A DNA stretch of 64,000 nucleotides from Burkholderia sp. USMB20 (GCF_000949135.2 NZ_JTAN02000013.1:142435-206434), one strand, 5' to 3'. Positions 33,456 to 43,583 are shown, numbered from the stretch's first letter. The notes: generated by a model from the letters alone, not told the origin. Numbers and translations: made by a program.

Positions 33456-34280
33456 GTGGAAACCCCGCAGAACCCCGCCGTGCCGTCCGAATCGGGCACG
33501 GCTTCGTCCCCGCCGCCGTCCGGCGGCTTCACCTCCACCCGTTTCGTGCTCGTCGAGCCGAGCCATCCCGGCAATGTCGGGGCGGCCGCCCGCGCGCTGA
33601 AGACGATGGGTTTCTCCAGGCTCGTCCTGGTCGCGCCGCGCGTGCCGCACGTGCAGAGCGACCCCGAGGCGATCGCGATGGCGAGCGGCGCGGACGACGT
33701 CCTCGCGTCCGCGCACGTCGTGCCCACGCTCGGCGACGCGCTGTCCGGCGTCCACTGGTCGATCGCGCTGACCGCGCGCACGCGCGAATACGGGCCGCCG
33801 CGCCTTGCGCCGCGCGCGGCCGCCGAACAGGCGCATACGCAGGTCGGCGCCGGCGACATCGCGCTCGTGTTCGGCAACGAACGCACGGGCCTCGCGAACG
33901 AGCACGTCGAGCAGTGCCGCGCGCTTGCGCATATCCCGGCGAATCCGGCCTACAGTTCGCTGAACCTCGCGCAGGCCGTGCAGGTGCTCGCGTATGAACT
34001 GCGTGTCGCGTTCCTGGAGCAGGGAAGCGAGGCGTCGCGCGACGTGCAGGCCGAAGTCGGCACGCTCGCGCAGAGCGACGAGATCGAGCGGATGTACGCG
34101 CACCTCGAGAACGCGCTGGTCGCGCTCGATTTTCTCGACCCGCGCAACCCGAAGAAGCTGATGCCGCGGCTGCGGCGCCTGTTCGCGCGCACCGGCCTCG
34201 AGCGCGAGGAGGTCAACATCCTGCGCGGCATCGCGAAGCACATCCTGCTGAAGTCCGGCTCGCCCGAAGGCGACGCGTAA
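33456..34280 (+). CDS. trmJ: tRNA (cytidine/uridine-2'-O)-methyltransferase TrmJ
   Basis: SPOUT-class methyltransferase that modifies position 32 of tRNAs. The core shows RFVLVEPSHPGNVGAAARALKTMG, VFGNERTGLANEHVEQC and the knotted C-terminal IPANPAYSSLNLAQAVQVLAYE. A C-terminal extension of about 90 residues (EIERMYAHLENAL) is normal for TrmJ. The start used is a GTG at 33456; the first 25 residues are Ser/Pro-rich and poorly conserved, so a later start is possible. Confidence 0.93.
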   Translation: METPQNPAVPSESGTASSPPPSGGFTSTRFVLVEPSHPGNVGAAARALKTMGFSRLVLVAPRVPHVQSDPEAIAMASGADDVLASAHVVPTLGDALSGVHWSIALTARTREYGPPRLAPRAAAEQAHTQVGAGDIALVFGNERTGLANEHVEQCRALAHIPANPAYSSLNLAQAVQVLAYELRVAFLEQGSEASRDVQAEVGTLAQSDEIERMYAHLENALVALDFLDPRNPKKLMPRLRRLFARTGLEREEVNILRGIAKHILLKSGSPEGDA

Positions 34281-34608
34281 GCGGCCGAAGTACGCCGCGG
34301 CCGGGCCGCTCATGCGTTCGACGGATGCGCTCCGCCTGCAGCCGGCGTGTCGCATCGGCCGCCGCGACGGGGGTGCCCGGTCCGTGCCCGGCCACCGGAT
34401 GACCGCATAACCGCATAACCGCGTTACCTGGCCACGACGGGCGTCCCGCGCGAATACCCGCGCCGCCGACGGGGTGAACGCGCGACGCTGTGCGGCCGCG
34501 GGCGAGTGGCCCTACAATCGCCGAACATCATAAGCAAATTACCCGGCGCGATAACGACCGGCCGTTGCCGGCGGGCGTGCCGGCCTTTTCCCCAGCCCAG
34601 ACCCGATC
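34281..34608. other. 328-bp intergenic region upstream of cysE
   Basis: No gene is seen. It holds a TACAAT (34513-34518), 91 bases before the cysE ATG, as a likely -10 element, and a short direct repeat ATAACCGC-ATAACCGC followed by GTTACC near 34407-34430. No consensus -35 or known sulfur-regulator site is obvious. Confidence 0.5.
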
Positions 34609-35382
34609 ATGTTCACCAGACTGCGCGAAGACGTTGCGACGATTCGCGAGCGGGATCCCGCCGCTCGCAGTGCCTGGGAAGTGCTGACCTGTTATCCGGG
34701 GCTGCACGCGCTCGTGCTGCATCGCTTCGCGCATGCGTGCTGGCGCGCGAAGCGCTACTGGCTCGCACGCTTCGCGTCGCAGGCCGGGCGCTTCCTGACG
34801 GGTATCGAGATCCACCCGGGCGCGACGATCGGCCGGCGCGTGTTCATCGATCACGGGATGGGTGTCGTGATCGGCGAAACCGCGATCGTCGGCGACGACT
34901 GCACGATCTATCAGGGCGTGACGCTCGGCGGCACGTCGCTCACGCGCGGCGCGAAGCGCCATCCGACGCTCGAGGCCGGCGTGATCGTCGGTGCGGGCGC
35001 GAAGGTGCTCGGCGGTTTCACCGTCGGCGCGGGCGCGAAGATCGGTTCGAACGCGGTCGTCGTGAAGCCGGTGCCGGCAGGCGGCACCGCGGTCGGCAAT
35101 CCGGCGCGCATCGTGATGCCGGCGCAACCGAAGCCGCAGCCCGAGCGCGCCGCGTTCTGCGCGTACGGGATCACGCCGAACGCGGACGACCCGATGTCGC
35201 TCGCGATTCACGGCCTGATCGACCACGCGGCGAAGGAAAGCCGGCGCGTCGACGAGATCGTCGCGGCGCTCGAGCAACTCGGCACGCATCTGGAAACGCT
35301 GCAGGGCGCGGACGCGGCGCGTCTCGATCTGCGCAGGCTGTCGGCGGTGCTGGAAGGCAAGGCGGTCGAGCGCCAGGCTTAA
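34609..35382 (+). CDS. cysE: Serine O-acetyltransferase
   Basis: Makes O-acetylserine from serine and acetyl-CoA, the first step of cysteine synthesis. The N-terminal helices ([20 protein letters not shown]) are followed by a left-handed beta-helix with [28 protein letters not shown] and the catalytic histidine in that motif. After the beta-helix there is an unusually long C-terminal part of about 80 residues ([17 protein letters not shown]), as in other Burkholderia CysE proteins. It converges on lpxH with 48 bases between. Confidence 0.95.
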   Translation: MFTRLREDVATIRERDPAARSAWEVLTCYPGLHALVLHRFAHACWRAKRYWLARFASQAGRFLTGIEIHPGATIGRRVFIDHGMGVVIGETAIVGDDCTIYQGVTLGGTSLTRGAKRHPTLEAGVIVGAGAKVLGGFTVGAGAKIGSNAVVVKPVPAGGTAVGNPARIVMPAQPKPQPERAAFCAYGITPNADDPMSLAIHGLIDHAAKESRRVDEIVAALEQLGTHLETLQGADAARLDLRRLSAVLEGKAVERQA

Positions 35383-35430
35383 CGCGGCGCATGCCGGCGG
35401 CGGCCGGCCGCTGCGGTCGTGTCGCTCGCG

Positions 35431-36231
35431 TCAGTCGAGCGGCATCGCGTGGATGCCTTCGGCGTCGACGCGCAAATAGCCGCCGCGCGGCATGCCGTGG
35501 TCGAGATCCCAGTCGGGCAGTACCCAGCGAATCCCGCCCGGTTCGAGGTGGCGCGCGGGGCGATGCGTGTGGCCGTGAATGATCACGCTCGCACGGCTCT
35601 TCCGGAACAGCGCGGCGATACCTTCACGCGTGACATCGTAGATCGCCGAAGCGGGGCGCATCCGGCCGGCTTCGCTGTTCGAGCGCATCCGTTGCGCGAG
35701 CGCGCGGCGCCAGCGGAACGGCCACGCGAGAAACAGCGCCTGCGCGACGCCATTGCGGGCAAACCGCCGAAATATCTGATAGCCGCGATCGGCCGTGCAT
35801 TGCGCGTCGCCGTGGGTGAGCACGATGCGCTGGCCGAACGACGTGATCAGCGCCGGGTCGCGCAGCAGCATCGCGCCGGCCGCCTTCATGAAGCGCCGGC
35901 CGAGCAGGAAATCGCGGTTGCCGTGCATCACGTAGAGCGCGATCCCGCGTTCCGAGAACGTATGCATCAGCGCGGCCATGCGTGCCGCGAACGGATCGTG
36001 GTCGAGCACGTCGTCGCCGATCCAGTATTCGAACAGGTCGCCGAGGATGAACACCGAGTCGGCGCTGTCGGCCGTGTATTTCACGAAATGCTCGAACGCG
36101 GCGACCGTCTTCGGAATCGCCTCGCTCAGGTGCAGATCGGAGAGAAACAGGAACGGGCGTGCGGCTTGCGCGTATTCGCGCTCGCCCGGCACGCCCGCGG
36201 AGACGCTTCGCGGCGGACTCTCCTGCAACAT
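35431..36231 (-). CDS. lpxH: UDP-2,3-diacylglucosamine diphosphatase
   Basis: Cleaves UDP-2,3-diacylglucosamine to lipid X in lipid A synthesis, at the inner membrane. The calcineurin-like metal motifs are all visible: FLSDLHL, GDLFEYWIGDD, MHGNRDFLLG, LTHGDAQC and IIHGHTHRPA. The ATG at 36231 follows GGAGG by 8 bases; the first 25 residues are an extension relative to E. coli. ppiB lies 26 bases upstream on the same strand, so a ppiA-ppiB-lpxH transcript is likely. Confidence 0.95.
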   Translation of the reverse strand: MLQESPPRSVSAGVPGEREYAQAARPFLFLSDLHLSEAIPKTVAAFEHFVKYTADSADSVFILGDLFEYWIGDDVLDHDPFAARMAALMHTFSERGIALYVMHGNRDFLLGRRFMKAAGAMLLRDPALITSFGQRIVLTHGDAQCTADRGYQIFRRFARNGVAQALFLAWPFRWRRALAQRMRSNSEAGRMRPASAIYDVTREGIAALFRKSRASVIIHGHTHRPARHLEPGGIRWVLPDWDLDHGMPRGGYLRVDAEGIHAMPLD

Positions 36232-36257
36232 CGAAGTGCCTCCGTAACGGCTGTGGG

Positions 36258-36749
36258 TCAGACCACCACGGCCTTTTCGATCACGACGTCGTCGGTCGGG
36301 ACGTCCTGGTGGAAGCCCGCGTTGCCCGTCTTGACGCCCTTGATCTTGTCGACCACGTCCTGGCCTTCGACAACCTTGCCGAACACGGCGTAACCCCAGC
36401 CCTGCGGCGTCGGCGACGAGTGGTTCAGGAAATCGTTGTCGTTCACGTTGATGAAGAACTGGGCGGTCGCCGAGTGCGGATCGTTCGTGCGCGCCATCGC
36501 GATCGTGTAGTTGTCGTTCTTCAGGCCGTTGTTCGCTTCGTTGTCGATCGGCGCGTCGGTCGGCTTCTGCTTCAGGCCCGGCTCGAAGCCGCCGCCTTGA
36601 ATCATGAAGCCGTTGATCACACGGTGGAACACCGTGCCGTCATAGTGGCCCTTCTTCACGTAGTTGAGGAAGTTCTCGACCGTCTTCGGTGCCTTCGCGG
36701 CGTCCAGCTCGAGCTTGATCACGCCGTGGTTCGTGTGCAGTTCAACCAT
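36258..36749 (-). CDS. ppiB: Cytoplasmic cyclophilin, peptidyl-prolyl isomerase B
   Basis: A 163-residue cyclophilin without a signal sequence. Active-site motifs are [34 protein letters not shown] and [17 protein letters not shown], with catalytic arginine in FHRV. AAGGAA precedes the ATG. It follows the exported paralogue ppiA by 88 bases; the two share most of the cyclophilin core and probably arose by duplication. Confidence 0.95.
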   Translation of the reverse strand: MVELHTNHGVIKLELDAAKAPKTVENFLNYVKKGHYDGTVFHRVINGFMIQGGGFEPGLKQKPTDAPIDNEANNGLKNDNYTIAMARTNDPHSATAQFFINVNDNDFLNHSSPTPQGWGYAVFGKVVEGQDVVDKIKGVKTGNAGFHQDVPTDDVVIEKAVVV

Positions 36750-36837
36750 GATGAATTCCTTCGGTGAGGCGGTTTAAATGGCACGCGGCCGGTCGTGCGA
36801 CGCGGCCGCGTGTGGCGCCGGACGTGCCGGCAGGTGC

Positions 36838-37413
36838 TTATTTCGAAACGATGCTGGCCGATTCGATCAGGACCGGCTGGGCCGGCACGTCCTGCATCGG
36901 GCCGCGCGAGGTCGTCGCCACGCCTTCGATCTTCTTCACGACGTCGAGGCCCGACACGACCTTGCCGAACACCGCATAGCCGTTGCCGTCCGGGTTCGGG
37001 TAGTCGAGGCCGCTGTTGTCGACCGTGTTGATGAAGAACTGCGCGGTGGCCGAGTTCGGATCGCTGGTACGCGCCATCGCGATCGTGCCCGTCAGGTTCT
37101 TCAGACCATTGCGGCTTTCCAGCGGGATCGGCGCGCGGGTCGGCTTCTCCTCGAAGTTGGTCTTGTAGCCGCCGCCCTGGATCATGAAGCCCTTGATCAC
37201 GCGATGGAAGATCGTGCCGTTGTACTGGCCGGCCTTCACGTAGTCGAGGAAGTTGGCGACCGTCTTCGGCGCCTTCTCCGGGTAGAGCTCGACACGGATG
37301 TCGCCCTGCGAGGTCTTCAGCTGCACGACGGGGTGCGCGGTGGCCGATTGCGCGAACGCGGGCGCGGTCGCGAGAAGGGCGGCGCCGCCAAGCGCCAGCA
37401 ACAGACGTTTCAT
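36838..37413 (-). CDS. ppiA: Periplasmic cyclophilin, peptidyl-prolyl isomerase A
   Basis: A 191-residue cyclophilin with a cleavable signal sequence (MKRLLLALGGAALLATAPAFA). The core is [34 protein letters not shown] and [17 protein letters not shown]. It is expected to act on envelope and secreted proteins. GAGGA precedes the ATG. It is 39 bases downstream of the TPR gene and directly upstream of the cytoplasmic copy. Confidence 0.95.
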   Translation of the reverse strand: MKRLLLALGGAALLATAPAFAQSATAHPVVQLKTSQGDIRVELYPEKAPKTVANFLDYVKAGQYNGTIFHRVIKGFMIQGGGYKTNFEEKPTRAPIPLESRNGLKNLTGTIAMARTSDPNSATAQFFINTVDNSGLDYPNPDGNGYAVFGKVVSGLDVVKKIEGVATTSRGPMQDVPAQPVLIESASIVSK

Positions 37414-37452
37414 TGCGATCCTCAGGTTGGGAGGGAGGGAAGGTTGCGCCGC

Positions 37453-38175
37453 TTACTGCGACGGCGCGACGTACGGCGCTGCCAGCGCACCGGACGGACC
37501 GTTGAACTGGAACGTCGGCGACATCGGCAGCGTAGTGGTGCTCACGTTTGCGGCGGCGCGATCGGTGTACGCGCGCGTGGCCGGCGTGACGGCGCGCGCG
37601 TTGGCGGCCGGCTTCGGCGGCGACACGATCTTCTGCAGGTCGGCGAGGCGCTGTGCGGTCGCGCCGCTCGTGCGGCCGAGCGATTGCGCGCGCTTGTACG
37701 ATTCGGCCGCGAGGCGCAGATAGAGGTCGCCGAGGTTTTCGTAAGCGAGCGAGTAGCTCGGGTTCGATTGCGTCGCGGTGACGAGCGCGCTGCGCGCTTC
37801 GTCGTAGCGGCCGTGCTTCGCGTAGAGCGCCGCGAGGTTGTTGTACGGTTCGGGCAGTTCGGGGTAGGCCTGCGTGATCGCGACGAACTGCTGGATCGCG
37901 TCGTCGTCGCGGTTCAGGCGGGCGAGCACGGTGCCGCGCTTGAACTGCGCCTGCACATCGTGCGGATTCGCCGCGATGCGCGCGTCGAGTTGCGCGAGCG
38001 CCTGTTTCCATTGCTTGCCGGAGATCGACGCGTCGATTTCGGGCGTGCCGTCGGCGGTGGCCGGGGCCTTCTGCGCATGCGCCGCGGGGGCCGCGAACAG
38101 CGTCAGTGCGACGCCCATGACGGCGGTCGCAACGAGGGTCGCAGCGCTCGGCGCGCGGCCGCGATGAGGTTTCAT
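37453..38175 (-). CDS. Exported tetratricopeptide-repeat protein
   Basis: A 240-residue protein with a signal sequence ending AAPAAHAQ near residue 35. Residues 50-165 contain about three TPR units (WKQALAQLDARIAANPHD, DDAIQQFVAITQAYPELPEPYNNLAALYAKHGRYDEAR, YSLAYENLGDLYLRLAAESYKRA). The C-terminus is low-complexity. It is probably a scaffold in the periplasm; no partner is indicated. The ATG at 38175 has a very short leader behind TATAAC (minus strand, 38197-38192); an ATG at 38208 is an alternative. Confidence 0.8.
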   Translation of the reverse strand: MKPHRGRAPSAATLVATAVMGVALTLFAAPAAHAQKAPATADGTPEIDASISGKQWKQALAQLDARIAANPHDVQAQFKRGTVLARLNRDDDAIQQFVAITQAYPELPEPYNNLAALYAKHGRYDEARSALVTATQSNPSYSLAYENLGDLYLRLAAESYKRAQSLGRTSGATAQRLADLQKIVSPPKPAANARAVTPATRAYTDRAAANVSTTTLPMSPTFQFNGPSGALAAPYVAPSQ

Positions 38176-38409
38176 AGGCGTAAATCGGAATGTTATACTC
38201 CGAGCCATTCTAACAAAACGTCTGCGCGTTCCGGCGAGCGGCAGACAGTCTTTCTTTGCCTCTCGTGGCCGTCACCGCTGTGCTTGCAGCCTGACCGCCC
38301 CATGTGATAACGAGGACGCGCGGCGGCGAGCCGCAGCAGGTGGTCCGTCCGTTTCGCATGCTGGGCGAGCTTCGCCAGGGCGGTTTCCTTCGGCTCACGG
38401 TTCATCTCT

Positions 38410-39807
38410 ATGGAATCACTGCGCATCTACAACACGCTCGCGCGTGACAAGCAAGTTTTCGTGCCGCGCCAGTCAGGCGAAGTGCGGATGTACGTATGCG
38501 GGATTACCGTCTACGACTATTGTCACGTGGGCCACGCGCGCATGCTGGTCGTGTTCGACCTCGTCCAGCGCTGGCTGCGTGCGATCGGCTACCGGGTCAC
38601 GTACGTGCGCAACATCACCGACATCGAGGACAAGATCATCCGCCGCGCGGTCGAGAACGGCGAGACGATCAAGTCGCTGACCGACCGGTTCATCGGCGCG
38701 ATGCACGAGGATGAGGCGGCGCTCGGCATCCAGCGTCCGGACATCGAGCCGCGCGCGACGCAGTTCATTCCGCAGATGCTCGGGATGATCGAGAAGCTCG
38801 AGGCGAACGGCTACGCGTACCAGGCGAGCGACGGCGACGTCAACTATTCGGTGCGCAAGTTCGCGAACTACGGGAAGCTGTCGGGCAAGTCGCTCGACGA
38901 CCTGCGCGCGGGCGAACGCGTTGCCGCAAACGATGCGAAGCAGGATCCGCTCGACTTCGTGCTGTGGAAGCGCGCGAAGGAGGACGAGCCCGACGGTGCG
39001 TCATGGGCATCGAAGTACGGGATGGGCCGGCCGGGCTGGCACATCGAGTGCTCGGCGATGGGCTGCACGCTGCTCGGCGAGCATTTCGACATCCACGGCG
39101 GCGGGCAGGATCTGCAATTCCCGCACCACGAGAACGAGATCGCGCAGAGCGAGGGCGCGACCGGCCAGACGTTCGTCAACTACTGGATGCACAACGGCTT
39201 CGTGCAGGTCGACAACGAGAAGATGTCGAAATCGCTCGGCAACTTCTTCACGATCCGCGAAGTGCTCGAGCGGTACGACGCCGAGGTCATGCGCTTCTTC
39301 ATCGTGCGCACGCACTACCGGTCGCCGCTCAACTACAGCGACGTGCATCTCGACGACGCGCGCGCGTCGCTCACGCGCCTGTACACGGCGCTGAAGGATG
39401 TCGAGCCCGACACGCTCGCGCTCGACTGGAACGAGCCGCACGCGCAGCGTTTCGCGGCCGCGATGAACGACGACATCAACACGCCGGTCGCGGTGGCGAC
39501 GCTGTTCGAACTGGCGGGTGAAGTCAATCGCACGCGCGATGCATCGCTCGCGCGGCAACTGAAACAACTGGCGGGCCTCCTGGGCCTGCTCGGCCGCGAA
39601 CCGCGCGCGTTCCTGCAGCAGGGCACCGGTGCCGCGCAGGCGGGCGGGCTCGCAGCCGACGAAATCGAAGCGAAGATCGCCGCGCGTGTCGCGGCGAAGC
39701 AAGCGAAGGACTATGCCGAAGCGGACCGGATTCGGGCGGAACTGCTCGACGCCGGTATCGCACTTGAAGACAAACCGGGCGGATCGACCGAATGGCGTCG
39801 CGTATGA
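38410..39807 (+). CDS. cysS: Cysteinyl-tRNA synthetase
   Basis: Charges tRNA-Cys. The class I motifs are HIGH-type [10 protein letters not shown] (about residues 38-47) and [10 protein letters not shown]. Zinc ligands are the cysteine in [11 protein letters not shown] and H in HIECSAMG and [10 protein letters not shown]. At 465 residues it is full length with the C-terminal anticodon-binding domain. The ATG at 38410 is preceded by 200 bases without a gene. A DNA glycosylase gene follows 43 bases downstream. Confidence 0.97.
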   Translation: MESLRIYNTLARDKQVFVPRQSGEVRMYVCGITVYDYCHVGHARMLVVFDLVQRWLRAIGYRVTYVRNITDIEDKIIRRAVENGETIKSLTDRFIGAMHEDEAALGIQRPDIEPRATQFIPQMLGMIEKLEANGYAYQASDGDVNYSVRKFANYGKLSGKSLDDLRAGERVAANDAKQDPLDFVLWKRAKEDEPDGASWASKYGMGRPGWHIECSAMGCTLLGEHFDIHGGGQDLQFPHHENEIAQSEGATGQTFVNYWMHNGFVQVDNEKMSKSLGNFFTIREVLERYDAEVMRFFIVRTHYRSPLNYSDVHLDDARASLTRLYTALKDVEPDTLALDWNEPHAQRFAAAMNDDINTPVAVATLFELAGEVNRTRDASLARQLKQLAGLLGLLGREPRAFLQQGTGAAQAGGLAADEIEAKIAARVAAKQAKDYAEADRIRAELLDAGIALEDKPGGSTEWRRV

Positions 39808-39850
39808 GCGCGATGCGTTCCACTGACCGATCCGTCAGGTAGGAGGCAGG

Positions 39851-40720
39851 ATGGCAACGGCCAGAAAAGCGCCGGTCAGGCGTGCGACTCCGCTCGCCGC
39901 GCGTCCGGCAGCCAAGCGCGCGCCAGCGGCGAAGGCGGACGCGACGCGCGCCGTGCCGAACGGCGCGCTCAACGGTCATGCAAAGCCCGCGCGCGCGAAG
40001 GGCGTGGACGCGGTGCAGCCGGAGGTCGCGATGGCGGCGGCCGATGCGGCCCGCAAGGTGCGGGCAGCCGATGCGGCAGTCGACGGCGCCGATGGCGTCG
40101 TGCGTCCCGCGTACTGGGATAAAGCGAGCGCCGATCTCGTCAAGCGCGACCGCATCCTGAAGAAGCTGATCCCGAAATTCGGCCCCGCGCATCTCGTGAA
40201 GCGCGGCGACCCGTTCGTCACGCTCGCGCGTTCGGTCGTCGGCCAGCAGATCTCGGTGCCGTCCGCGCAGGCGCTGTGGGCGCGCATCGAGGATGCGTGT
40301 CCGAAACTGGCACCGCAGCCGGTCATCCGGCTCGGCGCGGACAAGCTGATCGCGTGCGGGCTGTCGAAGCGCAAGACGGAATATATTCTCGATCTCGCGC
40401 AACACTTCGTGTCGGGCGCGCTGCACGTCGACAAATGGACGTCGATGGACGACGAGGACGTGATCGCGGAACTCACGCAGATCCGCGGCATCAGCCGCTG
40501 GACGGCCGAGATGTTCCTGATCTTCAACCTGTCGCGGCCGGACGTGCTGCCGCTCGACGATCCGGGCCTGATCCGCGCGATCAGCGTCAATTACTTCAGC
40601 GGGGAGCCCGTCACGCGCAGCGAGGCGCGTGAAGTGGCCGCCAACTGGGAGCCGTGGCGTACCGTCGCGACCTGGTACATGTGGCGCAGCCTCGACGCAC
40701 CGGACGCCGACGCCGATTGA
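39851..40720 (+). CDS. DNA-3-methyladenine glycosylase family protein with basic Ala-rich tail
   Basis: A base-excision glycosylase of the HhH-GPD superfamily (AlkA group). The domain runs from about residue 88 to 283 and shows LARSVVGQQISVPSAQALW, the hairpin ELTQIRGISRWTAEMFLIF and the catalytic aspartate in VLPLDDPGL. The first 85 residues are low-complexity and rich in Ala, Lys, Arg and Pro ([20 protein letters not shown]), like histone-H1-type tails. An AGGAGG site precedes the ATG at 39851, so this extension is likely translated. It lies between cysS and accA. Confidence 0.88.
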   Translation: MATARKAPVRRATPLAARPAAKRAPAAKADATRAVPNGALNGHAKPARAKGVDAVQPEVAMAAADAARKVRAADAAVDGADGVVRPAYWDKASADLVKRDRILKKLIPKFGPAHLVKRGDPFVTLARSVVGQQISVPSAQALWARIEDACPKLAPQPVIRLGADKLIACGLSKRKTEYILDLAQHFVSGALHVDKWTSMDDEDVIAELTQIRGISRWTAEMFLIFNLSRPDVLPLDDPGLIRAISVNYFSGEPVTRSEAREVAANWEPWRTVATWYMWRSLDAPDADAD

Positions 40721-40780
40721 CGGCTATCGGGTTTTAAACATCAATAGTTGAGAGCCGGTTTTGCACGTCGCCCGCGCGGG

Positions 40781-40786
40781 TAGAAT
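40781..40786 (+). promoter_or_regulatory. Candidate -10 element for accA
   Basis: TAGAAT lies 34 bases before the accA ATG. TTTTGC at 40759-40764, 16 bases upstream, is a poor but possible -35 element. Confidence 0.4.
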
Positions 40787-40819
40787 ACGCGCTGCCGCAA
40801 GACCCAAGGATTCGAACAC

Positions 40820-41791
40820 ATGAAGACCACGTTTCTGGATTTCGAACAGCCGATCGCCGAACTCGAGGCCAAGATCGAAGAGCTGCGATTCGTGCAGGAC
40901 GACTCGGCTGTCGATATTTCGGAAGAAATCGAGCGGCTGTCGAAGAAAAGCCAGCAACTGACGAAGGACCTCTACGCGAACCTGTCGCCGTGGCAGGTCT
41001 CGCAGATCGCGCGGCATCCGCAGCGTCCGTACACGCTCGATTACGTTGCGGAACTGTTTACCGATTTTCACGAACTGCATGGCGACCGCGCGTTCGCGGA
41101 CGACCTGTCGATCGTCGGCGGCCTCGCGCGTTTCGGCGGCCATCCGTGCATGGTGATCGGCCACCAGAAGGGCCGCGACACGAAGGAGCGCGCCGCGCGC
41201 AACTTCGGGATGCCGCGTCCGGAAGGCTATCGCAAGGCCGAACGGCTGATGCGTCTCGCCGAGAAATTCGGGCTGCCGATCTTCACGTTCGTCGACACGC
41301 CGGGCGCATACCCGGGCATCGGCGCGGAAGAGCGCGGCCAGTCGGAGGCGATCGGCCGCAACCTGTACGTGATGGCCGAACTGAAGACGCCGATCATCAC
41401 GACCGTGATCGGCGAGGGCGGTTCGGGCGGTGCGCTCGCGATCGCCGTGGCCGACACCGTGATGATGCTGCAGTTCTCGACCTACTCGGTGATCTCGCCG
41501 GAAGGCTGCGCGTCGATTCTGTGGAAGAGCGCCGCGAAGGCGCCCGAGGCCGCGGAAGCGCTGGGCCTGACCGCGCATCGCCTGAAGGCGCTTGGCCTGA
41601 TCGACAAGATCATCAACGAGCCGCTCGGCGGCGCGCACCGCGATCCGAAGGGCATGGCCGCGCTGCTGCGCCGTGCGCTCGCCGATTCGCTGCGCCAGTT
41701 CCAGGGCATGAGCATCGATGCGCTGCGCGAGCGCCGCTTCGAGCGTCTGATGGCCTACGGCAAGTTCAAGGAAACCACGCCCGGCGCATGA
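40820..41791 (+). CDS. accA: Acetyl-CoA carboxylase carboxyltransferase subunit alpha
   Basis: Alpha subunit of the carboxyltransferase that, with AccD, transfers CO2 from biotin carboxyl carrier protein to acetyl-CoA in the first step of fatty acid synthesis. It begins [20 protein letters not shown] and contains [19 protein letters not shown], the oxyanion/CoA segment [22 protein letters not shown] and [11 protein letters not shown]. Its 323 residues are typical. tilS starts 43 bases downstream. Confidence 0.98.
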   Translation: MKTTFLDFEQPIAELEAKIEELRFVQDDSAVDISEEIERLSKKSQQLTKDLYANLSPWQVSQIARHPQRPYTLDYVAELFTDFHELHGDRAFADDLSIVGGLARFGGHPCMVIGHQKGRDTKERAARNFGMPRPEGYRKAERLMRLAEKFGLPIFTFVDTPGAYPGIGAEERGQSEAIGRNLYVMAELKTPIITTVIGEGGSGGALAIAVADTVMMLQFSTYSVISPEGCASILWKSAAKAPEAAEALGLTAHRLKALGLIDKIINEPLGGAHRDPKGMAALLRRALADSLRQFQGMSIDALRERRFERLMAYGKFKETTPGA

Positions 41792-41834
41792 CCGGCGTGT
41801 TCGCATCGCGCGCCGTCCGGCGCGCGTCTCGCTC

Positions 41835-43241
41835 GTGATCCCCCCGACCGAATTCTCCGCCGACCGCGTCGTCCTCGACGCGGTCGGCGTTGCGCTTGCC
41901 GAGATGCCGGCCGATGCGCGCATCGCGATCGCGTACAGCGGCGGCCTCGACTCGACGGTGCTGCTCGACGCGGCCGTGCGTGTGGCGGGCGCCGCGCGTT
42001 GCGTCGCGCTGCACGTGCACCACGGCCTGAGCGCGAACGCTGACGCATGGGTCGCGCATGCGCAGGCGACGGCCGGGCAACTTGGCGTCGCGTTCGAGTC
42101 GGAGCGTGTCGATGTGCCGCGCGACAGCGGCCTCGGCATCGAGGCGACCGCGCGCGAGCGCCGCTATGCGGCGCTCGACGCGATGTGCGAGCGCCACGGC
42201 GTGGCCGCGCTCTGGGTCGCGCAGCATGCGGACGACCAGGCGGAGACCGTGCTGCTTCAGCTGTTGCGCGGCGCGGGGATCGCGGGCCTGGCCGCGATGG
42301 CGCCGCGTTATCGGCCTGACGGCGCAAGCGTCGAGCGCGTGCGGCCGCTGTTGCGATTGTTGCGCGCGCAACTGGAGCGCTATGCGGCGCAGCGCGCGCT
42401 GACGTGGATCGACGACGAATCGAACGGCGACACGCGCTACGCGCGCAATGCGCTGCGCATCGACGTGCTGCCGGCGCTCGCCGTGCATTTCCCGGGTTTT
42501 CGCGATGCGCTGGGCCGCGCGGCCCAGCATGCGGCCGCCGCGCAGCGGCTGCTCGACGATCTCGCCGAACTGGATTTCGCCGGCGCAGCGCGCGACGACG
42601 GCCGCGCGCTGTCGCGCGATGCGCTGGTCGCGTTCGACGATACGCGCGGCGCCAACCTGCTGCGTTTCTGGATGCGCCGGCTCGGGCTGCCCGGTGCGTC
42701 GGCGGGGCGGCTGGCGAACATGATGCGGCAGCTGCGCGCCGCGCACGACGCGCATGCGCTGCGGGTCGATCACGCGGGGCAGTGCCTGCGGCTCTATCGC
42801 GACACCGTGTACTGGGAGGCGGGCGACAGCGCCGAGCCGGCCGACGACGGCGCCGGAACGCCGCATCCCGAATCCTCGCTCGCGTGGGACGGCCAGGAAG
42901 TCTGGCGCGTGCCGGCATGGCGCGGCACGTTCGTGTTCGCGCCGGCCGAGGCCGGCAGCGACGGCGCGGTTCCGGAGGCGCTGCTGCGCGGCGCGACGCT
43001 CGCCGCGCGCGCCCGCGCGGGCGGCGAGCGGCTGCGTACGTCGCCCGGCGGCCCGGGCCGCACGCTGAAGAACCTGTTCCAGGAGCGCGGCGTGCCGGCC
43101 TGGCAGCGCGACGTGCCGCTGTTGTTTGCGGGCGACCGGCTCGTCTACGTGCCGCGGCTCGGCGTGAACCACGGCGACGGGCTATCTGGCGACGGCGGAT
43201 GGCGCCGGATCGAGTGGCGTCCCGACCTGCTGATCGCATAG
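41835..43241 (+). CDS. tilS: tRNA(Ile)-lysidine synthetase
   Basis: Converts C34 of the minor tRNA-Ile (CAU anticodon) to lysidine, switching its amino acid identity and codon reading. The PP-loop ATPase motif SGGLDS is at residues 35-40, followed by ALHVHHGLSANAD and WVAQHADDQAETVLLQLLRG. The TilS substrate-binding and C-terminal domains follow (GGERLRTSPGGPGRTLKNLFQERGVPAW). The start is a GTG at 41835. It follows accA, as in many proteobacteria. Confidence 0.95.
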   Translation: MIPPTEFSADRVVLDAVGVALAEMPADARIAIAYSGGLDSTVLLDAAVRVAGAARCVALHVHHGLSANADAWVAHAQATAGQLGVAFESERVDVPRDSGLGIEATARERRYAALDAMCERHGVAALWVAQHADDQAETVLLQLLRGAGIAGLAAMAPRYRPDGASVERVRPLLRLLRAQLERYAAQRALTWIDDESNGDTRYARNALRIDVLPALAVHFPGFRDALGRAAQHAAAAQRLLDDLAELDFAGAARDDGRALSRDALVAFDDTRGANLLRFWMRRLGLPGASAGRLANMMRQLRAAHDAHALRVDHAGQCLRLYRDTVYWEAGDSAEPADDGAGTPHPESSLAWDGQEVWRVPAWRGTFVFAPAEAGSDGAVPEALLRGATLAARARAGGERLRTSPGGPGRTLKNLFQERGVPAWQRDVPLLFAGDRLVYVPRLGVNHGDGLSGDGGWRRIEWRPDLLIA

Positions 43242-43262
43242 CGGCGGCACGCTTGCCGCCGC
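43241..43262 (+). terminator. Hairpin at end of tilS
   Basis: A perfect 9-bp GC stem (43241-43249 with 43254-43262, loop CGCT) begins at the last base of the stop codon. There is no T run immediately after it, so it is a weak terminator candidate. Confidence 0.4.
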
Positions 43263-43583
43263 GCGATCGCGCGCCGGTTTTCACCATTTGGTAAACAGCG
43301 CCGGAACGCTTGCCGAACCGGCGAGCGGCTTGTCAAGCGGGCCTCTATCGGGTACGCTCGGTCGTTTGCTCGGCTCGATTTTTGAGCGATTTGTGCAGGT
43401 TTTCCGCGTGACGTACCCGGTTTGCGCGGCCTGATCGGCCTTCCGGGCAAAATCCGTCACGCTTGCGTGTTGCGTCCCAGCCGTCCCCCTCGTCGTCCGT
43501 CCACAGCCACAAGCCGCGTGACCGAACGGCAACGCGGCCTGCCCAGCGCGCCCGTGCGGCTTCTCCTCCAGTTCAGAACGACA
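43242..43583. other. 342-bp intergenic region upstream of lysC
   Basis: Apart from the hairpin at its start, no gene or known riboswitch is apparent. No lysine-riboswitch-like arrangement was recognised by eye. It presumably holds the lysC promoter and a leader of up to 250 bases. Confidence 0.5.

Noticed and set aside
36258-37413. ppiA and ppiB as a recent gene duplication
   Set aside because: They share the cyclophilin core but differ at many positions, and the periplasmic/cytoplasmic pair is ancient and common in proteobacteria, so it is not a recent event in this genome.
38209-38409. T-box leader before cysS
   Set aside because: No T-box bulge sequence (TGG in the usual context) with a terminator was found, and T-boxes are largely a Gram-positive feature.
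43242-43583. Lysine riboswitch in front of lysC
   Set aside because: No conserved lysine-riboswitch core could be recognised by eye, and these elements are not expected in beta-proteobacterial lysC leaders. A covariance-model search would settle it.
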